DNA of 64,000 nt from Streptomyces sp. NBC_00249 (GTDB lineage: Bacteria; Actinomycetota; Actinomycetes; Streptomycetales; Streptomycetaceae), in the NCBI RefSeq assembly GCF_026342355.1, contig NZ_JAPEMV010000004.1, positions 558,001 through 622,000 on the forward strand, given 5' to 3'. Below, piece by piece: positions 1 through 7,697 of this stretch (its first letter is position 1; the number at the start of each line of letters is the position of its first letter). The notes below the pieces were generated by a model, which saw nothing but the letters and a program-made list of their open reading frames with translations, was not told where the DNA came from and searched no databases. A program made the position numbers and the translations under genes.

Positions 1-27
1 GTCTTCTCCTACCTCGTCGCGGCCTGA
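1..27 (+). CDS. 3' end of an upstream CDS (partial)
   Basis: Eight codons ending VFSYLVAA then TGA at 25-27. The following permease gene begins 14 bases later and its AAGGAG ribosome site overlaps this stop, so the two are probably one transcript. Upstream partners of ABC-2 permeases are usually an ATP-binding subunit or a second permease; the visible tail is hydrophobic, which fits a membrane protein slightly better, but it is too short to identify. Confidence 0.6.
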   Translation, partial: VFSYLVAA

Positions 28-41
28 AGGAGCTGGCACCC

Positions 42-761
42 ATGTACAACCCCACCGTCGCCCGGCTCACCTACCGGGCCCTGCTCGGCCGCCGCCGCGC
101 CGCGATCCTCTTCGCGCTGCCCGCCCTGCTGATCGTCATCTCCTTCGCCGTCCGCTTGTTCACCGGCGTGGACGACAAGGTGGCCGCCGACCTCCTCGGC
201 GGTTTCGCGCTCGCGACGATGGTCCCGCTGATCGGCGTCATCGCCGGTACCGGAGCCATCGGCCCCGAGATCGACGACGGCTCGATCGTCTACCTACTGT
301 CCAAGCCGGTGAAGCGGCCCACGATCATCCTGACCAAGCTGATCGTCGCGATCGCCGTCACGATGGCCTTCTCCGCGATCCCCACCCTGATCGCGGGCTT
401 CATCCTCAACGGCAACGGCCAGCAGATCGCCGTGGCCTACACCGTCGCCGCGCTCGTCGCCTCGATCGCCTACAGCGCGCTGTTCCTGCTGCTGGGCACC
501 GTCAGCCGACACGCGGTGGTCTTCGGCCTGGTCTACGCCCTGATCTGGGAGTCCCTCTTCGGCAGCCTGGTCTCCGGCGCCAAGACCCTCAGCGTCCAGC
601 AGTGGGCCCTGTCGCTGGCCGAGAAGGTCGCGGGCCAGGGATACGTCGACGCCAGCGTGGGCCTGCCCACCGCGGTGGTCCTGCTCCTCGCGGTCACCAT
701 CGGCGCCACCGCCTACGCGGGCCAGAAGCTGCGCCGCCTCACCCTGGCCGGCGAGGAGTAG
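42..761 (+). CDS. ABC-2 type transporter permease
   Basis: 239 residues with about six hydrophobic segments (near 20-40, 52-75, 105-128, 135-160, 165-182 and 207-228) and no ATPase motifs. The layout matches ABC-2 integral membrane subunits that pair with a separate ATP-binding protein to export drugs, lipids or polysaccharides. Between the second and third segments lies the EIDDGSIVYLLSKPVKR loop, the basic cytosolic stretch typical of NosY/YhaP-like permeases. AAGGAG at 26-31 supports the ATG at 42. The partner ATPase must lie upstream of the window. The substrate cannot be told. Confidence 0.85.
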   Translation: MYNPTVARLTYRALLGRRRAAILFALPALLIVISFAVRLFTGVDDKVAADLLGGFALATMVPLIGVIAGTGAIGPEIDDGSIVYLLSKPVKRPTIILTKLIVAIAVTMAFSAIPTLIAGFILNGNGQQIAVAYTVAALVASIAYSALFLLLGTVSRHAVVFGLVYALIWESLFGSLVSGAKTLSVQQWALSLAEKVAGQGYVDASVGLPTAVVLLLAVTIGATAYAGQKLRRLTLAGEE

Positions 762-846
762 ACCCTCCGTCACCCGGCATACGAACCCGTGCCCCGCCCG
801 GCCCACCGGCCAGGCGGGGCACAGGTTCGCGCGGGATCATCGGTGC

Positions 847-1512
847 ATGATCGAGCACACCGAGCCGGAGCCGTCCAGGCCGCTGCGGTCCTGGATACGC
901 ACCTCGCCCGGCACGCACATCTGGCTCCTGATCATCGCCGTCACCAGCCTGGTCGTCGTGATCGCCCCCGACCGGGTCGAGCACGTACTGCTCCACCGCA
1001 ACAGCAGCAATATCCACCAGCTCGTCAAATACCCGGTACGGGCCCTGCTCAGCAGCGCCTTCTGGATCGAGAACCCTTCCTCGCTGGCGCTCTACGCCGT
1101 GCTCTTCGAGCTCTTCCACGCCCCCGTCGAACGCTGGCTCGGCACCCTGCGCTGGTTCCTGATCGTCGCGACCGCCCATGTCGTCGCCACCCTCGCCAGC
1201 CAGAAGGTCCTCCTGACGGCCATCCAGGACCACCGCGCGCCGCACAGCATGACGCACGTCGTCGACATCGGCGTCAGCTACGGCCTCGCGGCCTCGGTCG
1301 GGGTACTGACCTACCGTCTTCCCGGCCCCTGGAGATGGCTCTATCTGGCGGGAGCCGTCGCCTTCTTCGGGATCCCGCTGCTCACCGACGGCACCTTCAC
1401 CGACCTCGGCCACGCCATCTCGCTCGCGGTGGGACTGCTCGCCTGGCCGCTGACCCTGCACCGCGAGCCCCACCCGGACGCTCCGTCGCCTGATGTTTCA
1501 CGTGAAACATGA
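847..1512 (+). CDS. rhomboid-like membrane protein
   Basis: 221 residues with about six hydrophobic segments. GVSYG at 142-146 and a His at 189 inside a later segment (DLGHAISLAVG) sit where intramembrane rhomboid proteases carry the catalytic Ser and His, so S144 and H189 are candidate active residues. Actinobacterial proteins of this type are usually annotated only as rhomboid-like, and proteolysis is unproven. The last five residues, VSRET, are encoded by an exact parS sequence that runs almost into the TGA stop. The gene starts 85 bases after the permease and may be transcribed separately. No clear Shine-Dalgarno is seen before ATG 847. Confidence 0.75.
   Translation: MIEHTEPEPSRPLRSWIRTSPGTHIWLLIIAVTSLVVVIAPDRVEHVLLHRNSSNIHQLVKYPVRALLSSAFWIENPSSLALYAVLFELFHAPVERWLGTLRWFLIVATAHVVATLASQKVLLTAIQDHRAPHSMTHVVDIGVSYGLAASVGVLTYRLPGPWRWLYLAGAVAFFGIPLLTDGTFTDLGHAISLAVGLLAWPLTLHREPHPDAPSPDVSRET
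1495..1508. other. parS site, ParB-binding centromere element
   Basis: GTTTCACGTGAAAC, exact 14-base palindrome, flanked by AT on both sides to give an 18-base perfect palindrome (1493-1510). It encodes VSRET, the final residues of the rhomboid-like protein. It is the first of three copies within 86 bases. The sequence is the known Streptomyces ParB target. Confidence 0.93.
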
Positions 1513-1547
1513 GCCGGATTCCGTGAGAGGGCCGCGTCCGGGCCGAT

Positions 1548-1560
1548 GTTTCACGTGAAC
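1548..1560. other. degenerate parS site (one base deleted)
   Basis: GTTTCACGTGAAC: the palindrome lacks one A in the right arm and so is 13 bases long. It lies 39 bases after the first exact site and 6 bases before the next. ParB affinity should be reduced because the right half-site is out of register. Confidence 0.75.
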
Positions 1561-1566
1561 GCCGAT

Positions 1567-1580
1567 GTTTCACGTGAAAC
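1567..1580. other. parS site
   Basis: Exact GTTTCACGTGAAAC, intergenic, in the 91-base gap between the rhomboid-like gene and the convergent response-regulator gene. It follows the damaged copy, so three sites are stacked here. Confidence 0.93.
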
Positions 1581-1603
1581 ACGAGCCAGAATCCCGCCGA
1601 CCC

Positions 1604-2245
1604 CTACTCCGGTCCCACCACTCCGTGCTCCCAGGCCCACGCCGCGATCCCCACCCGGTTGCGGGCCCCGAGCTTGGCCTGCACGTTGGCGACGTGCGTC
1701 TTGGCCGTCCCGGCGCTGATGAACAGCTCCGCCCCGATCTCCGCGTTCGTCCGCCCCCGGGCCACCAGCCGGACGATCTCCAGCTCCCGCCCGGTCAGCA
1801 CCTGCGCGGCCGTCGAGGGGGCCTTCACCTCCGGTCCCGAGAGCCGGCTCAGCAGCCGCACCGTGATCTGCGGACTGATCAGCGTGTCCCCCGCCATGGC
1901 CGCCCGGACGCCCTCGATCAGCAACGCCGGACCGGAACGCTTCAGCAGGAAACCGCAGGCTCCGGCCCGCAGCGCGGTGTGCACGTACTCGTCCAGGTCG
2001 AAGGTCGTCACCACCACGACCCGGGTCTGCGGGGACAGCAGCCGGGTCACCTCCAGCCCGTCCAGGCGGGGCATGCGGATGTCCGTCAGCACCAGGTCCG
2101 GGCGCAGCTCGCGGGCCAGGGTCACCGCGCTCTCCCCGTCCGCGGCCTCACCCACCACGGTCATGTCCGGCTGGGAATCGAGGATCAGCCGGAACCCGCT
2201 GCGGATGTCCGCCTGGTCGTCGGCTATCAGGATGCGTGTGGTCAC
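1604..2245 (-). CDS. LuxR/NarL-family response regulator
   Basis: 213 residues. An N-terminal receiver domain (about 1-120) has the acidic pair near D9-D10, phospho-acceptor D55 in the segment LVLTDIRMPR and a conserved Lys in the GFLLKRSG motif. A LuxR-type helix-turn-helix follows at about 147-205 (LTGRELEIVRLVARGRTNAEI). It starts with GTG at 2245, 10 bases after the stop of the sensor kinase gene, so kinase and regulator form one minus-strand operon. The palindrome pair upstream of the kinase is a candidate binding site for this regulator, which would allow autoregulation and control of the divergent membrane protein. Confidence 0.92.
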   Translation of the reverse strand: MTTRILIADDQADIRSGFRLILDSQPDMTVVGEAADGESAVTLARELRPDLVLTDIRMPRLDGLEVTRLLSPQTRVVVVTTFDLDEYVHTALRAGACGFLLKRSGPALLIEGVRAAMAGDTLISPQITVRLLSRLSGPEVKAPSTAAQVLTGRELEIVRLVARGRTNAEIGAELFISAGTAKTHVANVQAKLGARNRVGIAAWAWEHGVVGPE

Positions 2246-2255
2246 GCCGCAATGA

Positions 2256-3245
2256 TCACCCCAGAGCCCGCTCCCGCGCCGGGAAGACCGCGCGAACCCG
2301 CCAACCGCCGTCCGCGCCCGCTCCCGCCTCCAGCGTTCCGCCCGCCGCCTCCACCCGGCCGCGCAGGCCCGCGAGCCCGGTCCCGCTCCGCCGTCTGCGG
2401 GCGAGGAGCCCGCTCCCGCCGCGCGGGGCCGGGGAGTTGGCCACGCTGAGCTCTATGCCGCCCCTGGCCCTGCGCAGGGCGACCCGGACCACGGCCGACC
2501 CGGGCGCGTGCCGCCGTACGTTGGTCAAGGCCTCCACCGCCACCCGGTACGCGGTGGTGTCCGCCTCCCGCGAGAGCTCCCCCAGGGCCTGCGGGTCGGC
2601 GTCCAGCGTCCCGCCCTCGAACCGGTCCACCAGCTCCGCCAGCCGCGCCAGACCCGGGACGGGCGCGGCCGGCCCGCCCGCGGCCTCCTGGAGCGCGTGG
2701 ACGGTCCGGTCCATCGACTCCAGCGCGCTCAGCCCGGCAGCCTCGATCCGCTCCAGCGCGCGGACCGCCTGCTGCGGATCCTGTGCGGCCACGAACCGCG
2801 CCGCCTGGGCCTGGACCACGATCGCGCTCACGTCGTGCGCCACGAAGTCGTGCAGGTCGCGGGCCAGTTCGAGCTGCTGGTCGCGCCGCGCCTCCCGTAC
2901 GGCGTGCCGCACCCGGCCCGCCTGGCGGCGCAGGTGCGCGCCCGCGGCCAGGGCGCCGAGGGCGGGCAGGGCCCAGAAGGCCGCCGCCCCGCAGACCTCC
3001 AGCCACGACCCGTCCGCCCAGATCAGCGGGACCGGCCACACGGTGACCGCCATCAGGCCCAGCGCGCCCGCGAGCGCACCGGACCGGACCGGGGACCAGC
3101 GGGCCACCAGGGCCAGCAGCGGCAGCAGGACCGCCATCCAGGCCAGCGTCCAGGTCTCGGGCACGCCCACGGCCGTACCGGCCAGGGACAGCAGGCCCGC
3201 GACGGTCAGGGCAGGGGCGTAGAAGGCACTCGGCTTCCAGGTCAC
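2256..3245 (-). CDS. sensor histidine kinase (HisKA_3 family)
   Basis: 329 residues. Four or five hydrophobic segments fill about 8-105 with almost no extracellular domain, so the signal is probably sensed in the membrane. The dimerisation and phospho-acceptor motif ARDLHDFVAHDVS places the phosphorylated His at 132. The C-terminal ATPase has the N-box region NVRRHAPGS and a final G-box around GTGLAGLRGR; this is the layout of NarL-partner kinases such as DesK. The GTG start at 3245 has no Shine-Dalgarno. Instead a TAGGGT hexamer ends six bases before it, which suggests a leaderless transcript. It is cotranscribed with the regulator at 1604-2245. Confidence 0.92.
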   Translation of the reverse strand: MTWKPSAFYAPALTVAGLLSLAGTAVGVPETWTLAWMAVLLPLLALVARWSPVRSGALAGALGLMAVTVWPVPLIWADGSWLEVCGAAAFWALPALGALAAGAHLRRQAGRVRHAVREARRDQQLELARDLHDFVAHDVSAIVVQAQAARFVAAQDPQQAVRALERIEAAGLSALESMDRTVHALQEAAGGPAAPVPGLARLAELVDRFEGGTLDADPQALGELSREADTTAYRVAVEALTNVRRHAPGSAVVRVALRRARGGIELSVANSPAPRGGSGLLARRRRSGTGLAGLRGRVEAAGGTLEAGAGADGGWRVRAVFPARERALG

Positions 3246-3251
3246 GTACCG

Positions 3252-3257
3252 ACCCTA
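3252..3257 (-). promoter_or_regulatory. candidate -10 box for leaderless kinase mRNA
   Basis: On the minus strand TAGGGT matches TANNNT and is followed by six bases (CGGTAC) and then the GTG start. That spacing would put transcription initiation on the start codon itself. No convincing -35 hexamer is visible, but the palindrome at 3280-3297 sits about where a -35 and activator site would be. Confidence 0.5.
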
Positions 3258-3279
3258 CGAGCCGGCCCCGCCCCGGAAC

Positions 3280-3297
3280 ATCTGCCGTTCGGCAGAT
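3280..3297. promoter_or_regulatory. palindromic operator candidate, copy 1
   Basis: ATCTGCCG-TT-CGGCAGAT: two perfect 8-base arms around two central bases, in the promoter shared by the kinase-regulator operon and the divergent membrane protein. It sits 35 bases upstream of the kinase GTG. The symmetric form suits a dimeric LuxR-type regulator. Confidence 0.65.
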
Positions 3298-3321
3298 ACC
3301 GCCCGCGCCTGCCGCCCACGG

Positions 3322-3339
3322 GCCTGCCGATCGGCGGAT
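3322..3339. promoter_or_regulatory. palindromic operator candidate, copy 2
   Basis: GCCTGCCG-AT-CGGCGGAT, an imperfect version of the palindrome at 3280-3297 that keeps the CTGCCG/CGGCxGAT core. The two centres are 42 bases apart, which is four helical turns, so two dimers would face the same side of the DNA. Confidence 0.55.
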
Positions 3340-3406
3340 GGTTCCGCGGGGCCCGCCCGACCAGGCTTGAGGCATCACCCGCCGCCTCCCGAAAAGGACT
3401 TGGACC

Positions 3407-3964
3407 ATGAGCACACTCACCGCAGCCCACCCCGTGACCCACACCCCGGCCGTGACCAGCGGCCCCGTCGTCAGCCGCCCGATCCGCTGGGCGGCGCACG
3501 CTGCCGCCCTCACCCTGCTTCCCAGCGGCCTGTGGCGAATCGTGATCGCGGTCGGCATACCCGTCGGCTGGGGAGCCGGCAGCGGGCTGGAGGCCGAGCT
3601 CTTCCCCGGCGTGTGGTCCTTCGCCCTGGTGGCCCTGAGCGCCTTCGCCGAAGGCCTCGGCCTGCTCACCCTCGGCCTCGTGCAGCGCTGGGGCGAAGTG
3701 GTGCCGAACTGGATCCCCTGGCTGCGGGGCCGCCGGATCCCGCCCCTCGCCGCCGCCGTGCCCGCCGCCCTCGGTGCCGTCGCGGTCACCCTGGTCACGG
3801 TGCTCAGCGCCTTCAACTGGTCCACCAACATGTCGGCGCCGGGCTCACCGGCCGGTGGCTACTGGTGGCTGATGACGGCGTGCTACGCCCCGCTGGTCCT
3901 GTGGGGCCCGCTGCTCGGGATCGTCACCGTCGCCTACTGGCGGCGCCGCCGGATCCACGGCTGA
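3407..3964 (+). CDS. membrane protein of unknown function
   Basis: 185 residues with four hydrophobic segments (about 28-52, 67-92, 112-135 and 147-172) and a basic C-terminus (RRRRIHG). No enzymatic motif was recognised. It is divergent from the kinase-regulator operon and shares its promoter region and palindrome pair, so it is the likeliest regulatory target of that system. An AAAAGGAC sequence precedes ATG 3407. It could be a small sensor or permease-like partner, but the sequence does not decide this. Confidence 0.75.
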   Translation: MSTLTAAHPVTHTPAVTSGPVVSRPIRWAAHAAALTLLPSGLWRIVIAVGIPVGWGAGSGLEAELFPGVWSFALVALSAFAEGLGLLTLGLVQRWGEVVPNWIPWLRGRRIPPLAAAVPAALGAVAVTLVTVLSAFNWSTNMSAPGSPAGGYWWLMTACYAPLVLWGPLLGIVTVAYWRRRRIHG

Positions 3965-4030
3965 CCGGGGAAATTCGCTGGTACGGGCCGTGCGGCCGGG
4001 GCAGAGTGAGACGTGCGGGGAGCAACAAAA

Positions 4031-4082
4031 GGTCCGGGACAGCCACTTCGAGCGCGCCTCGCGGCGCGGGCTGTCCCGGACC
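4031..4082. terminator. bidirectional terminator hairpin
   Basis: Fourteen-base perfect arms GGTCCGGGACAGCC and GGCTGTCCCGGACC around a 24-base loop that can fold further. It lies between the convergent membrane-protein gene and the HAD gene. Confidence 0.8.
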
Positions 4083-4105
4083 TCTCGTACGTCGTGGCCT
4101 GTGGG

Positions 4106-4918
4106 CTACGCGGCGCCCAGCAGGCGCTCCAGCACCACCGCGATGCCGTCCTCCTGGTTGGAGGTCGTCACCTCGTCGGCCACCGCCTTCAGCTCCGGGT
4201 GGGCGTTGGCCATCGCGACACCGTGTGCGGACCAGCCGAACATCGGGATGTCGTTGGGCATGTCTCCGAAGGCGATCGTCTCCGCCGCCTTCACGCCCAG
4301 CCGCCGTGCGGCCAGCGACAGGCCCGTGGCCTTGCTCAGGCCCAGCGGCAGGATCTCCACGATGCCCGGGCCGGCCATCACGATGTCGACCAGGCTGCCG
4401 ACGGTCTCCCGGGCCACCTTGACGAGCTCGTCCTCGCCCATCCCCGGGTGTTGGATGTACAGCTTGTTCAGCGGAGCGGTCCACACCGCCGCGGTGTCCT
4501 CCAGATAGAGCGCCGGAAGGCCCTCCTGCACCTGGTAGCCCGGGCCGAACAGCACTTCGCCGTCCACCCCGTCGCGACTGGCGGCCAGCGCCAGCGGACC
4601 CACCTCGGCCTCTATCTTCGACAGTGCCAGACCGGCCAGCTGCCGGTCCAGGGTCACCGAGGTCAGCAGCCGGTGCGCTCCCGCGTCGTAGACCTGAGCA
4701 CCCTGCCCGCACACGGCGATCCCCTTGTAGCCGAGATCGTCCAGCACGTGCCGGGTCCAGGGCACGGCCCGGCCGGTGACGACGATGTGTGCCGCACCCG
4801 CCGCGGTGGCCGCGGCGAGTGCTTCACGGGTGCGCTCCGAGACGGTGTCGTCGTCACGCAGCAGCGTGCCGTCGAGGTCCGTCGCGACGAGCTTGTACGG
4901 GAAGGGGGCCGGGCTCAC
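4106..4918 (-). CDS. HAD-superfamily hydrolase (Cof-type phosphatase)
   Basis: 270 residues from a GTG at 4918. Motif I DLDGTLL lies near residue 14 (first Asp nucleophile, second Asp acid/base), motif II is the VVTGR segment, and the C-terminal end has a conserved Lys and GDMPNDIPMF (motif IV, metal-binding Asp). This is the Cof/YidA class with a C2 cap, which dephosphorylates sugar phosphates or related metabolites. I chose GTG 4918 because it overlaps the serS stop as GTGA, giving translational coupling; the open frame further upstream lies inside serS. Substrate unknown. Confidence 0.88.
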   Translation of the reverse strand: MSPAPFPYKLVATDLDGTLLRDDDTVSERTREALAAATAAGAAHIVVTGRAVPWTRHVLDDLGYKGIAVCGQGAQVYDAGAHRLLTSVTLDRQLAGLALSKIEAEVGPLALAASRDGVDGEVLFGPGYQVQEGLPALYLEDTAAVWTAPLNKLYIQHPGMGEDELVKVARETVGSLVDIVMAGPGIVEILPLGLSKATGLSLAARRLGVKAAETIAFGDMPNDIPMFGWSAHGVAMANAHPELKAVADEVTTSNQEDGIAVVLERLLGAA

Positions 4919-6192
4919 TTGGTGATCGGCTCCAGGACCTCGCGACCGCCCAGGTACGGACGGAGGACCGCGGGCACCCGCACCGAGCCGTCGGCCTGCT
5001 GGTGGTTCTCCAGGATCGCGACGATGGTGCGCGGGACGGCGCACAGCGTGCCGTTCAGCGTCGACAGCGGCGCGGTCTTCTTGCCGTCGCGGTAGCGGAT
5101 CGACAGCCGGCGGGCCTGGAAGCCGTTGCAGTTCGAGGCGGAGGTCAGCTCGCGGTACTTGCCCTGGGTCGGGATCCACGCCTCGCAGTCGAACTTGCGC
5201 GAGGCGGAGGAGCCCAGGTCACCCGTGGCGACGTCGATGACCTGGAAGGGCAGCTCCAGGCTGGTCAGCCACTGCTTCTCCCATTCCAGGAGCCGCTGGT
5301 GCTCGGCCTCGGCGTCCTCCGGTGCGACGTACGAGAACATCTCGACCTTGTCGAACTGGTGGACGCGGAAGATGCCGCGGGTGTCCTTGCCGTACGTACC
5401 CGCCTCGCGGCGGAAGCACGGCGAGAAGCCGGCGTACCGCAGCGGCAGCTTGTCGACGTCGATGATCTCGTCCATGTGGTACGCCGCGAGGGGGACCTCG
5501 GAGGTGCCGACGAGGTAGTAGTCGTCCTTCTCCAGGTGGTACACGTTCTCCGCGGCCTGGCCGAGGAAGCCGGTGCCCTCCATGGCGCGCGGGCGGACCA
5601 GCGCGGGGGTCAGCATCGGGATGAAGCCGGCCTCGGTGGCCTGCGCGATCGCCGCGTTGACCAGGGCCAGCTCCAGCAGGGCGCCGACGCCGGTGAGGTA
5701 GTAGAAGCGCGAGCCCGACACCTTGGCGCCGCGCTCGACGTCGATGGCGCCGAGGGACTCGCCGAGTTCCAGGTGGTCCTTGGCCTCGAAGCCCTCGGCG
5801 GCGAAGTCACGGATCGTGCCGTGCGTCTCCAGGACGGTGAAGTCCTCCTCGCCGCCGACCGGGACGTCCTCGTGGACGATGTTGCCGAGCTGGAGCAGGA
5901 GCTTCTTCGCGGCTTCGTCGGCCTCGTTCTGCTCGGCCTCGGCGGCCTTGACGTCCTGCTTGAGCTGTTCGGCCTTGGTCAGCAGCTCTGCCCGCTCCTC
6001 CGGAGAGGCCTTGGGGATGAGCTTGCCGAGCGTCTTCTGCTCGTTGCGCAGTTCGTCGAATCGCATGCCGGAGGACCTACGGCGCTCGTCGGCGGAGAGG
6101 AGCGCGTCGACGAGGCCGACGTCCTCTCCACGGGCGCGCTGCGAGGCGCGGACACGGTCAGGGTCTTCACGGAGCAGCCGAAGGTCAATCAC
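4915..6192 (-). CDS. serS: seryl-tRNA synthetase
   Basis: 425 residues, a normal length. It charges tRNA-Ser, and also tRNA-Sec where present, in the cytoplasm. The N-terminal coiled-coil arm that grips the long variable arm of tRNA-Ser spans about 30-105 and is rich in E, A and K. Class II motif 2 is seen in RYAGFSPCFRREAGTYGKDT and motif 3 in the C-terminal STLNGTLCAVPRTIVAILEN stretch. The protein starts MIDLRLLREDP, the usual beginning of bacterial SerS. Its GTG has GGAGGG touching it, too close for normal Shine-Dalgarno use, while TAGCCT six bases upstream suggests leaderless initiation. It is translationally coupled to the HAD gene downstream. Confidence 0.98.
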   Translation of the reverse strand: MIDLRLLREDPDRVRASQRARGEDVGLVDALLSADERRRSSGMRFDELRNEQKTLGKLIPKASPEERAELLTKAEQLKQDVKAAEAEQNEADEAAKKLLLQLGNIVHEDVPVGGEEDFTVLETHGTIRDFAAEGFEAKDHLELGESLGAIDVERGAKVSGSRFYYLTGVGALLELALVNAAIAQATEAGFIPMLTPALVRPRAMEGTGFLGQAAENVYHLEKDDYYLVGTSEVPLAAYHMDEIIDVDKLPLRYAGFSPCFRREAGTYGKDTRGIFRVHQFDKVEMFSYVAPEDAEAEHQRLLEWEKQWLTSLELPFQVIDVATGDLGSSASRKFDCEAWIPTQGKYRELTSASNCNGFQARRLSIRYRDGKKTAPLSTLNGTLCAVPRTIVAILENHQQADGSVRVPAVLRPYLGGREVLEPITK

Positions 6193-6198
6193 CCCTCC

Positions 6199-6204
6199 AG
6201 GCTA
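6199..6204 (-). promoter_or_regulatory. candidate -10 box for serS
   Basis: Minus-strand TAGCCT (TANNNT) separated by six bases from the serS GTG. With this spacing the first transcribed base would be the start codon. No strong -35 is seen. Confidence 0.4.
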
Positions 6205-6398
6205 CCGGGCTGGGCTTCCTGGGATCACATCGATATCACGCTGCGTGTCACTTTGTCCCAATTGGGATGAATGCAAATCTCTTGTCCGGTGGTCGGGCGG
6301 GGCCGCTGCCAGGGGGTCGATAAAAGCGGGCTGATTCTCCGAAAAGGGGCACGGCATCGAGCGGCGGCCGGGGCCTGAGCAGCGTCGGAGGGGCTTGC

Positions 6399-6462
6399 TT
6401 GTCCACAGGAATTACCCCCGGGAGCGGCTTATCCACAGGCTGTGTGCGGGATCTGTGGACAC
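6399..6462. other. DnaA-box group 1 (three boxes)
   Basis: TTGTCCACA at 6399-6407 (plus), TTATCCACA at 6429-6437 (plus) and GTGTCCACA at 6454-6462 (minus). The first is the preferred Streptomyces DnaA box, the second is the strict E. coli consensus, and the third differs at its first base. Starts are 30 and 25 bases apart. Confidence 0.85.
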
Positions 6463-6662
6463 CGAATTAGATCAATAGGGATCGGGGAGCGGTCGCGGCC
6501 GATCAGGGTTCAAACCGCCCTCACACACTCATTCGGGTGGGAATGACTCGCTCCAAAGAGTTGATCCGTGATACCGGGGTGACGCCGTTCACCTACCGCT
6601 CCCCAGCGCGAAACCTGAGCCGCCCGGCCGATATGTCGACCTTGTCGTATCACTCTGTCGAC

Positions 6663-6708
6663 TTGTCCCCAGGTCTTCATCTCAGCCTGTGGATAACTCT
6701 GTGGACAG
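6663..6708. other. DnaA-box group 2 (three boxes)
   Basis: TTGTCCCCA at 6663-6671 (plus, one mismatch), TTATCCACA at 6688-6696 (minus) and CTGTCCACA at 6700-6708 (minus). The last two start 12 bases apart on the same strand, close to one helical turn, which favours cooperative binding. The group ends 11 bases before the pheA stop codon. Confidence 0.83.
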
Positions 6709-6719
6709 TGGACGAGCTC

Positions 6720-7655
6720 CTACGCGCGACCGTCGAGGCAGCGCGTCAGCCAGTCGGAGGCCTCGGTGAAGTCGTCGTCGGAGGTCCCGGCCCGTGCGGC
6801 CCGTACCTCACTCAGAGCGACCCCGGCGCGCGGGTAGGAACCGAGGAAGCGGATCTGGGGGCAGGTACGCCGCAGACCCATCAGGGCCTCGCTCACCCGG
6901 CGGTCGGAGATGTGGCCCTCGGCGTCGACGGCGAAGCAGTAGTTGCCGATGCCCTCGCCCGTCGGGCGGGACTGGATCAGCATCAGGTTCACCCCGCGCA
7001 CGGCGAACTCCTGGAGCAGCTCCAGCAGCGCACCGGGGTGGTCGTCGCCCAGCCACAGCACGACGGAGGTCTTGTCGGCGCCGGTGGGAGCGGCCGGCCG
7101 AGCGGGCCGCCCGACGAGTACGAACCGGGTCTCGGCGTTCTGGGCGTCGTGGATCTCGGTGACCAGCGCCTCCAGCCCGTACGTCGCGGCGGCGAACTCT
7201 CCCGCGAAGGCGGCGTCGAAGCGGCCCTCCTGGACCAGCCGGGCCCCGTCGGCGTTGGAGGCGGCCGACTCCCACACCGCGTCGGGCAGGTGCGTCCGCA
7301 GCCAGTTGCGCACCTGCGGCTGGGCCACCGGGTGCCCGGTGACCGTCTTGATGTCCGACAGCTTGGTCCCGGGCCGCACCAGCAGCGCGAACGCGATCGG
7401 CAGCAGCACCTCGCGGTAGATCATCAGCGGCTCGCCGGAGGCCAGCTCGTCGAGGGTGGCGGTGACCCCGCCCTCCACCGAGTTCTCGATCGGCACCAGA
7501 GCGGCCGCGGCATCGCCGCTGCGTACGGCGTCCAGGGCGGCCGGTACCGACACCATCGGGACCAGCTCCCGGGTGGCGGCTTCCGGCAGCGTGCGGAGGG
7601 CGGCTTCGGTGAAGGTGCCCTCGGGACCGAGATAGGTGAAGCGGGTGGCCGACAT
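6720..7655 (-). CDS. pheA: prephenate dehydratase
   Basis: 311 residues. Converts prephenate to phenylpyruvate in phenylalanine synthesis. The catalytic domain begins TRFTYLGPEGTFTEAAL and contains the ENSVEGGV loop and the catalytic TRF triad in NAETRFVLVG near residue 182. A C-terminal ACT domain (about 195-280) begins SVVLWLGDDHPGALLELL and carries RGVNLMLIQSRP, where many homologues have ESRP; this loop binds phenylalanine for feedback control. It is a monofunctional dehydratase with no chorismate mutase part. ATG 7655 lies 42 bases from the stop of the peroxidase gene, on the same strand. Confidence 0.96.
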   Translation of the reverse strand: MSATRFTYLGPEGTFTEAALRTLPEAATRELVPMVSVPAALDAVRSGDAAAALVPIENSVEGGVTATLDELASGEPLMIYREVLLPIAFALLVRPGTKLSDIKTVTGHPVAQPQVRNWLRTHLPDAVWESAASNADGARLVQEGRFDAAFAGEFAAATYGLEALVTEIHDAQNAETRFVLVGRPARPAAPTGADKTSVVLWLGDDHPGALLELLQEFAVRGVNLMLIQSRPTGEGIGNYCFAVDAEGHISDRRVSEALMGLRRTCPQIRFLGSYPRAGVALSEVRAARAGTSDDDFTEASDWLTRCLDGRA

Positions 7656-7697
7656 GCGATCAGCCTAATGCCGGGCCGCCCGCCCCCGTGGGGCTGT

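Larger units (their letters stand above)
6193..6719. other. 527-base intergenic region, serS-pheA
   Basis: No coding sequence is supported. It holds the serS promoter and six DnaA-box-like nonamers in two groups (annotated separately), and is locally richer in A and T than its surroundings. Short TTGTCC stretches that are not full boxes also occur near 6253 and 6283. No T-box leader, tRNA or clear terminator was recognised. Confidence 0.7.

Noticed and set aside
6193..6398. T-box leader upstream of serS
   Set aside because: No T-box consensus or specifier stem is visible, and the serS start appears leaderless.
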